From contig ML664173.1 in assembly GCA_007570785.1 (NCBI GenBank), positions 14,727,933-14,791,932 of the forward strand: DNA of 64,000 nucleotides, read 5' to 3'. The stretch's first letter is position 1; each line of letters opens with the position of its first letter. Both the position numbers and the translations under genes were made by a program. The notes below the pieces were generated by a model. The model was not told the origin of the DNA, did not search any database, and saw only the letters and a list, made by a program, of their open reading frames with translations. The stretch comes from Antilocapra americana (taxonomy: Eukaryota; Chordata; Mammalia; Artiodactyla; Antilocapridae). Shown in pieces: positions 57,851 through 64,000 of this stretch.

Positions 57851-58774
57851 TTTCTCTGGTATGCATTACTGGGTGCCAGCCAGCCAGCCTCCTGGACCAG
57901 TAGAGGAAGATGGCTCCCAAATTCCCAGAATAATGGGACTATGGAGTTGAGTCTCCATTGACTCTACATGTGAGGTTCCCTACGTCAATAACACTGACCA
58001 ATCCTTGGTACTGGGGACACCCAGCTGGGACCCCAGAACTTGAGTTCACGGCCCTGAAAGTAAACAGGGTCCCCAGCATCATCCTAGGGGTAAGACTTTA
58101 GATGGCTTCTCAAAAGGAAAGACAACCCTAAAACTGGAATGTAGGATTTCTTCAATCCCTAGTAAATGATTAGGTCCAACCATTTATCCACACGTTTACT
58201 GGGAAGGGCTATGTGTTAGCATGCCCGTGACAACAACAGTACTGCCTGGATGTCAAAAGAGTTGAAACCTAACCCTAGCTCAGCTGATACCTACCTGTGT
58301 AGCCCAGCAGAACTTTCTCAGCTTCCTCCCTTGTAGCAACTCTTAGAGATTACCCCTAAAACCTTTTCCTCACGAGTTCTGATTCTCAGTGAGAGTAATA
58401 CCCTGTTAGACTTTGACCTGAATAAACATTCACTGCCAAAGATCTAAGAGGGATGAAATATAGGCTCCGGTGAAGCCCTTGTTCCCTTCTTCCTTGGTGC
58501 CAGATGAGGAAGAAGGGGTTAATCTTAGGATTTTCCCATTTCTTGTGACTGATGTCAAACAGTAATCAATACGGAGGCTGCAAAGAATAAAGAGCTTTAT
58601 TGAGGGGGTGGGGGTCTGAAAAATCGCAATTTGGGAGACATAGATTCTGGTAAAATCAAGAGTGTTCCAGGGAAGAGGAAGGGAAAGGAGACTACAAAGG
58701 CAAAGGCCATGAGGCTGTTCTCTGATGCAAGCAAGGAAATAGCTGTCCTTAAGGAATCAAGAGTTGTTTTACAG
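57851..58774. other. Intergenic sequence, no gene recognised
   Basis: A possible LTR-like or ERV-derived block begins near 58560 (GCAAAGAATAAAGAGCTTTATTGAGG) and is interrupted by the BovB fragment at 58775. The family is not recognised. Confidence 0.4.
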
Positions 58775-59005
58775 TAAGGGTCTGATGCAAAGAACCAATT
58801 CTTTGGAAAAGACCCTGACGCTGGGAAAGATTGAGGGCAGGAGAAAAAGGGGCCGACAGAGGATGAGATGGTTGGATGGCATCACCGACTCAATGGACAT
58901 GAGTTTGAGCAAGCTCCAGGAGACAGTGAAGGACAGGGAAGCCTGGCGTGCTGTAGTCCATGGGGTTGCAGAGAGTTGGACAGAACTGAGCGACTGAAAA
59001 ACAGT
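58775..59005 (+). mobile_element. BovB 3' fragment
   Basis: TCTGATGCAAAGAACCAATTC through GATGGTTGGATGGCATCACC and GTTGGACAGAACTGAGCGAC. It is the 3' end of BovB on the plus strand, inside the unassigned block 58560-59160. Confidence 0.92.
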
Positions 59006-59339
59006 AACTGACAAGTAGAGAGGCTGTCACAAGTTATTATAAAATAGGGTTCTGATAAGTATCTTGAATTTCTGGCAGATCTTCTGGATGCCTTCATTAG
59101 GACAGCAAGTGGACAAAAGGTCAGGTTTTACCCAGGCTGAGACTCACATAATTCATACTTCTTTAATGGCCTTCTGGTTCCATTTTAGAGAGCTCTTTTA
59201 GCAATACTGACTCCATTTCCATTTTCTTTCCACTTTTTATAGCCACGGCCACCACCACCAGTTTCCAAACCTTTACTTCCACTTCTTCCCCAAATTCCTG
59301 AAAGCAAAAGGTGCTCACTCCAGGCAGAAAGAAGCCCTG

Positions 59340-59480
59340 GAATAGTGGCTTCCAAACCTTGCCGGGTACCTGAATCACCTATGAAGTTTGTTAAAAATAC
59401 ATGTGTCAGAGCCCCGTCCCTGTAGACTCTGATTGGTAGAGGTGGTATCCAGAAGGATATAACTTTAATAATTTTCCCTC
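59340..59480 (+). mobile_element. MER5A-like hAT MITE
   Basis: AATAGTGGCTTCCAAACCTTG, ACCTGAATCACCTATGAAG, TAAAAATACATGTGTCAGAGC and ACTCTGATTGGTAGAGGTGG follow the MER5A consensus, partially. Confidence 0.65.
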
Positions 59481-59659
59481 CCATTTTGCAAGTATTTACT
59501 TAAAGGTCTCAGTAGGCCTTCTCTGATTCTAAATTGCAGCATCCCCTCAACCTGGGCACTCTGTCTTCTCTGGTTTATTTTCCACCATGGCACTTACCTT
59601 TTATCACACATTATTGACATATTTTAATTCACTTATTGCCTTCCCCATGGTCCTACCTC

Positions 59660-59810
59660 CACTTCTAGAATGTAAAGTCCTTAAGGGAATGATTTGGTTT
59701 GTTTTGTTCACTGCTGCCTCCACAGGGCCTAGAACAGTGCCTGACATATAGTAGGTGTCAAAAATATTTTTCAAATGATAGCTGAATTCCAGAGGAAATA
59801 CAGCATAATA
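59660..59810 (+). repeat. L2 LINE 3' end
   Basis: TTCTAGAATGTAAAGTCC, GTTCACTGCTGCCTCCACAGG and AGTGCCTGACATATAGTAGG are the L2 3' end. Confidence 0.75.
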
Positions 59811-59820
59811 TTTAAGTGCA

Positions 59821-59955
59821 CTGGAGGAGGGCATGGCAGCCCACTCCAGTATTCTTGCCTGGAGAATCCCCATGGACAGAAGAGCCTGGTGGGCTACAGT
59901 CCACAAGGTCACAAGGAGTTGGAAACGACTGGGCACCTAAGCACAGTACGGCACG
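59821..59955 (+). mobile_element. Bov-A SINE with 10-bp target duplication
   Basis: CTGGAGGAGGGCATGGCAGCC through ACTGGGCACCTAAGCACAG. Perfect target duplication TTTAAGTGCA at 59811-59820 and 59956-59965 fixes the ends. Confidence 0.94.
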
Positions 59956-60279
59956 TTTAAGTGCATAGATGATGGCAATAGACTCCCTGGGTCTTAAGCT
60001 CAGTGTTGACTCCCCCTGATTATACGACCTAAAAGTAATTCAAACGCAAGTTTCTTTAAGCTTTTTACACCTAGGATCCCTCATTTCTTATGCAAATAAA
60101 AATAATGTCTTCCCAAACCAGAGAGCCCTTGTTAAATATCACCTCCACCACTCACAAGCAGTGAGGCCTCTTAAACAGGTCTGTGTCTCCATTTCCTCAA
60201 CTTAAGCTGATCAACCACAGCCCTGGGGATGCAGAGAAACGTCCTTTCCGTTAATGTCCTAGGATCCAGGGTCAAGAAG

Positions 60280-61745
60280 GCTGGGGCGAAGTGGGATGGA
60301 GTGGCGGGAGACAGCACCGATTCCCTGGAAAGCGATCAATTCGGAGATTATCCCGTGTTGGAGCCTGGTGGGGGGTGAGTGCGCAGTGGGGTGGAAGGGG
60401 CGCGGACACTGTGGTTTGCCCTCCTGAAACTTTTGGTGAGAAAAGACCTAGAAACTTAGGTTGAGAGAAGGAACGAAGGCATAGGAAAAAAAAACCCTCC
60501 CCTCACCCATCTGGGAAATGGGCTCGGGCCAACTGCTGACTCCGCGCTGGCTGGCGCAGCTCCCCGCAGAACCCTCGGCCGGGGAGGGAGGCCGCGCACA
60601 TCTGGAGGACATTTCTGCGAGAGCGACGGCGGAGCGGGGCTCGGGGAAGGGAGAGGTGCCCGTGTGCGCACGTGGGGCCCAGAGAGAGAGAGAGAGAAAG
60701 AGGCTGTTCCCCAGGGCACCCCGTCTTGTTTTTCCTCGCCCTTTTTCGAGCCCTTCTCCCCAGGTTCCCGGCATCACACACTTCCCCTAACCACCCCCCC
60801 ACCAGCCCTCCCTCCAGCTCCCCCCTGCCCCCAGCCCTCCCCTACCGCTTCCTCCAGCGCCCCCACGCCCCCAAAACTTCCCCCCAGCCCTCCACCCGCC
60901 CCCCAGCTCTCCCCCCAGCTCCTTCCAGCCCTCCAGCTCCCCCCAGCCCTCCCCCCGCACCCCAGTTCCCTCCAGCTCCTCCACACCCCCCAGCTCCTCC
61001 CTACCCTTCCACCCGCCCTCCCAGCTCCCCCCCATCCAGCCCTCCCGACCTTCCGGGCTCCGACCCATCAAGCCTCGGTCACTGGCGGTCTCGCCTCGCC
61101 AGAGGGCACCCTCGGTCTGCCGGAAAACGCCACCCCTTTTTCAATGCCCCTGGAGCATCTCCAAGCTTCCGGGAGCCACCCGACTCCACAGTCTTGTCAA
61201 TGAAGAGTCGGGGCCAGGATAACTGCGGGGCTGAACCCAACTCCAATCCCGCTCCGAGGCCGGGCGTCAACCTCCCCAACCCCGGCCCCGAGGGGTGGGC
61301 ACGGCGGCTGTGCCCAGGCCCCTGCCCGGGGTCCTGCCAGGCCGGGGGACGGGGGATCAGGGTGTGGGGGTGAGTCTAGGAGGGAGCAAGAGACTCGCCG
61401 AGGAGAGGACCGACTGACAGCTGGCGAGAGGGCGAAGGAGTTGGGGGAGAAGGAGGGGAGGGGATTCATCGGCCGTAACTTTCCAGAAAAACAGTCAACG
61501 TGTAGCCGAAGTGACTCCAAGTGGGGGGGGGGTGGAGAAAAAGTTCAGTTACCACGTCGATCGAGCGGGACTCGCAAAGTATTTTTCAAATGGGCTCGGC
61601 TTTTCCTGTGCCTGTTTAAAACATTAAAATCGTGCAGCAAAGGAGCCTGCGTGGTACTCGGGTCCCTCCCCCCACCCACTCCACCCTCCATCTCTCTTCG
61701 CCCCCTCCTCGCCGCTCACCACCCCCCCGCCCGCCCGGGGCCAGA
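60280..61745 (+). promoter_or_regulatory. TGFB3: GC-rich/CpG region upstream of TGFB3
   Basis: GC content and CpG count rise from about 60280 and continue to the TATA box. Within it lie short GA runs (60680-60702) and the pyrimidine-rich minisatellite at 60783-61065. Several overlapping open frames appear on both strands, as expected in GC-rich DNA without stop codons. It is the likely distal promoter of TGFB3. Confidence 0.65.
60783..61065. repeat. C-rich pyrimidine minisatellite
   Basis: About 280 bp of almost pure C/T on the plus strand with irregular reiteration of a CCCCAGCTCC/CCCAGCCCTCC unit. The minus strand is G-rich with many GGGG runs, so it is able to form G-quadruplexes; mirror symmetry of C/T tracts could support triplex DNA. 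It ends about 700 bp upstream of the TGFB3 TATA box. Confidence 0.9.
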
Positions 61746-61746
61746 A

Positions 61747-61769
61747 ACGTCATGGGAGGGAGGTATAAA
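61747..61769 (+). promoter_or_regulatory. TGFB3: TGFB3 core promoter: CRE-like site and TATA box
   Basis: ACGTCA (61747-61752) is a CRE half-site in GAAACGTCATGGG, and TATAAA follows at 61764-61769 in GGAGGTATAAAATTTC. The published human TGFB3 promoter is described as having a TATA box and a CRE close to the start site, which fits this spacing. Transcription would begin about 25-30 bp downstream, near 61792-61798. Confidence 0.85.
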
Positions 61770-61791
61770 ATTTCAGCAGAGAGAAATAGAG

Positions 61792-62907
61792 AAAGCAGTG
61801 TGTGTGCATGTGAGTGTGTGCGAGAAAGAGAGAGAGAGAGGAGCTTGAGCGAGAGGGAGAGGCAGAGAGAAGCTGGAGGGAGAGAAAGGGAGGGAATCCG
61901 AAAGCCAAGTCCAAGGGCATGAGCAAGAGAGGCGAGAGATAGGGGAAGAAGCCTGAGAAAGAAGGAATAACAGCTTTCCGGAGGAGGCGTACAGTGAACT
62001 GGCTTCTATTTTATTTGTCTTTTTTTTTTTTTTTTTTAAAGAGAATCAGGGAACAGAAGCAGAGGCCCGAGGGAGAAGACGAGGTGCTGGTGACCTGGGC
62101 GTCCAAGTGGATTACTGGGGATGCTCTCCAGGGGCTGTACCCCCCCTGCCTTCCAATTGCAAACATAAGCCCACATCCCAGCCAATGAAGATGAGAGGCA
62201 GCGTGAACAAAGTCATTTAGAAAGCCCCCCTGAGGAAGTGTAAACAAAAGAGAAAGCATGAATGGTGTGCCTGAGAGACAAGCGTGTGTTGCGCTGCCCC
62301 CCACCTTGAGCTGGGCCAGCAGCCGCCTAGCCCTGCCTCTCCCCACCTACTCACTGGTGATTTTTATTTTTTAATGTTTTTTTCCTCTTTTCTTTTCCAT
62401 CCTCTTTTCTTACTCTCCTTCAGGGCAAGGCAAGGATTTTGATTTGGGGACCCAGCTATGGTCCTTCTGCTCCTTCTTTAAAATTACCCACTTTCTCCCC
62501 ATCGCCAAGCAGCGTTTGGCAATATCAGATATCCGCTCTATTTATTTTTACCTAAGGAAAAACTCCAGCTCCCTTCCCACTCCCAGCTGCCTTGCCACCC
62601 CTCCCAGCCCTCTGCTTTGCCCTCCACCTGGCCTGCTAGAAGTCAGAGCCCAGCAGAACCTGTTTAGACACACGGAGAAGAAACCCAGAGCTTCACGGCA
62701 CACAGTCGGCTTCTTCGCGCTCAGGGTTGCCAGCGCTTCCTGGAAGTCCTGAAGCTCTCGCAGTGCAGTGAGTTCATGCACCTTCTTGCCAAGCCTCAGT
62801 CTTCGGGATCTAGGGAGGCCGCCTGGTTTTCCTCCCTCCTTCTGCACGACTGCCGGGGTCTCCTCCTGCCAGGCCTGGCGGCCTTTCTCCCCGGCCCCCG
62901 CCTGAAG
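61792..62907 (+). other. TGFB3: TGFB3 5' UTR with ten upstream AUGs
   Basis: About 1.1 kb, close to the long human 5' UTR, which is known to contain many upstream frames and to repress translation. Upstream AUGs and stops: 61808-61813 (start-stop ATGTGA), 61919-61942, 62121-62168, 62185-62220 (with a nested AUG at 62191), 62258-62374, 62262-62309, 62374-62442, 62458-62481, and 62776, which is in frame with the main start. The stop of the 62258 frame and the start of the 62374 frame overlap as TAATG. A GA-rich tract (61829-61900) and a T run (62020-62037) also lie here. Whether the UTR is unspliced cannot be proven from DNA, but no intron signal is needed. Confidence 0.8.
62776..62907 (+). CDS. 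Possible in-frame N-terminal extension of TGFB3 (44 codons)
   Basis: ATG at 62776 reads [20 protein letters not shown] and on through [17 protein letters not shown] directly into the known TGFB3 start MHLQRALV at 62908, with no stop between. The start context is weak (T at -3, C at +4), whereas the main AUG has A at -3. The extension would move the signal peptide 44 residues inward. It is therefore probably a minor or unused start; the open frame could be chance in GC-rich DNA. The CTG codon at 62902 sits where human TGFB3 has its first ATG. Confidence 0.35.
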
Positions 62908-63253
62908 ATGCACTTGCAGAGGGCCCTGGTGGTCCTGGCCCTGCTGAACTTTGCCACGGTCAGCCTCTCCATGTCCACTTGCACCACCTTGGACTTCAAC
63001 CACATCAAGAGGAAGCGGGTGGAAGCCATTAGGGGACAGATCTTGAGCAAACTCAGGCTCACCAGTCCCCCCGATCCATCTGGGTTGGCCAGTATCCCCA
63101 TCCAGGTCCTGGATCTTTACAACAGCACCCGAGAACTGCTGGAGGAGGTGCATGGGGAGAGGGGAGACGTCTGCACGCAAGCAAACACCGAGTCGGAGTA
63201 TTATGCCAAAGAAATCTATAAATTCGACATGATCCAGGGGCTGGAGGAGCACA
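62908..63253 (+). CDS. TGFB3: TGFB3 exon 1 coding part (115 codons + 1 nt)
   Basis: [20 protein letters not shown] is the signal peptide (residues about 1-21, hydrophobic core [11 protein letters not shown]). The latency-associated peptide follows: [20 protein letters not shown] with the cysteine used to bind LTBP, the [10 protein letters not shown] helix (straitjacket region) and [11 protein letters not shown] with an N-glycosylation sequon. The segment [18 protein letters not shown] runs to the donor GTAAGT at 63254, phase 1. The mature cytokine is in later exons outside the window. TGFB3 is a secreted dimeric ligand that signals through TGFBR2/TGFBR1 to SMAD2/3 and is required for palate fusion and lung development. 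I chose this start because the codon before Lys at 62905 is CTG, not ATG as in human MKMHLQ. The stretch after TSPP ([14 protein letters not shown]) differs more from human than the rest. Confidence 0.97.
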
Positions 63254-64000
63254 GTAAGTCCAGATTCCCCGCTGGGGGTGTCTGCTCTGGAGGGTCTGAG
63301 CTGGGGTGGGGAGCTCCACGGCGGCGGGGGGTGGGGGGGCAGCTAGTGATGACCACAGGGCAGGGTGTCCCGGGTATGCCCCACACCAGGGATTGGGGGA
63401 CACACGAGGTGCGATGCGCAGTTGGGGCTGAGTGGGTGAGGAGGAGGAGACAGAGGCATTCTGCTTGGAGCCCCTGGGAGGCCAGGAGCCCTGGAGTTGA
63501 GCAGTGTAGCGGAACTCACATCACATCGCTGAGGGGTTTTAATTTGGAGTGACACTGTCCCGTCTTTGTGCTGTGGCACGTGTGGTCAGACAGGTAACTG
63601 GATGCACGCGGAGCCGTAGAGGGGCAGGGCTGGCGCTCTTCTAAGAGAGCCCGCGAGGTTTCAAGAGGCTAGAGACCTTGGTCTCCTCCCTGCTGTACAC
63701 ATCTCATTGTGACACGTCTCACGTTCCGTTTTTCCAGTTCTGGGAAAGAAGCGTATACCTGCTCCCAGTTCATGTCTTGTCCAGATTCTTGAAGCCCAAG
63801 CAAGAGGCAGCCTCTGTTTGTTTAGGCCCTTCGGTCCACGCCACGCATGCGACCCACGTGAGCTATGTGCGTGGGGGGAGGGGACGCACCTATGTTCACA
63901 TGGCTGCGTGCTTGACAGCGATGCGTCGTCCGGTTTTGTCCCATAGACAGACTCGTGTGGGCAATGTGGGCATCCTCCAGGCCCGTGGACGTGGCGGGAA
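63254..64000 (+). other. TGFB3: TGFB3 intron 1 (partial)
   Basis: Begins with a consensus GTAAGTCC donor. GC-rich at first (GGCGGCGGGGGGTGGGGGGG near 63320-63340). No other exon, RNA gene or repeat was recognised up to the window edge. Confidence 0.85.

Noticed and set aside
60672..61373. 233-codon proline-rich open frame
   Set aside because: It arises from the C-rich minisatellite, which lacks stop codons in any frame. It lies upstream of the TGFB3 TATA box and has no domain similarity.
62548..63252. 234-codon open frame on the minus strand
   Set aside because: It is the antisense shadow of TGFB3 exon 1 and leader, both GC-rich and conserved for other reasons.
1..64000. CRISPR arrays, rRNA genes, operons
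   Set aside because: Nothing of this kind; the tandem repeats present are SINE dimers, microsatellites and minisatellites of a mammalian genome.

Overview
The window is mammalian nuclear DNA from a bovid ruminant (cattle or a close relative). The evidence is the repeat content: BovB (RTE) LINE pieces, tRNA-headed Bov-A/Bov-tA SINEs, CHR-type SINEs shared by whales, hippos and ruminants, ruminant L1 3' ends, and older MIR, L2, MaLR, Tigger and hAT relics. The coding DNA that can be supported is four exons of two genes. There is no bacterial, plasmid or CRISPR content.

The layout is a divergent gene pair. IFT43 (an IFT-A ciliary transport subunit) lies on the minus strand: exon 1 CDS at 56887-56940, exon 2 at 53904-53996 and exon 3 at 7900-7964. 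The rest of the gene lies beyond the left edge, so about 57 kb of the window is IFT43 intron. TGFB3 (transforming growth factor beta-3) lies on the plus strand. It has a TATA box and CRE-like site near 61747-61769, a 5' UTR of about 1.1 kb with many upstream AUGs, and first-exon coding sequence at 62908-63253. The window ends in TGFB3 intron 1. The two translation starts are about 6 kb apart, with a CpG-rich promoter at each end and a C-rich minisatellite on the TGFB3 side.

The IFT43 introns are dense with layered transposons. At 9945-17055 an old L1 with a 5' inversion (twin priming) was later hit by a BovB copy (10813-13219) and by a younger 5'-truncated L1 (14456-15953). At 47424-49650 a BovB copy was hit by four SINE insertions, each with its own target-site duplication. 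Other regions hold solo-LTR-like blocks, BovB inverted pairs, a small mariner-type palindrome that resembles the ruminant miR-2284/2285 hairpins, microsatellites and local tandem duplications.

I found no wholly new biological system. The points most worth following up are the miRNA-like palindrome, the in-frame upstream AUG and overlapping uORFs of TGFB3, the large L1 inverted repeat inside IFT43 intron 2, and the pyrimidine-rich tract upstream of TGFB3. Repeat family names are from recognition of consensus patterns without a database search; repeat edges are approximate unless a target-site duplication is given.
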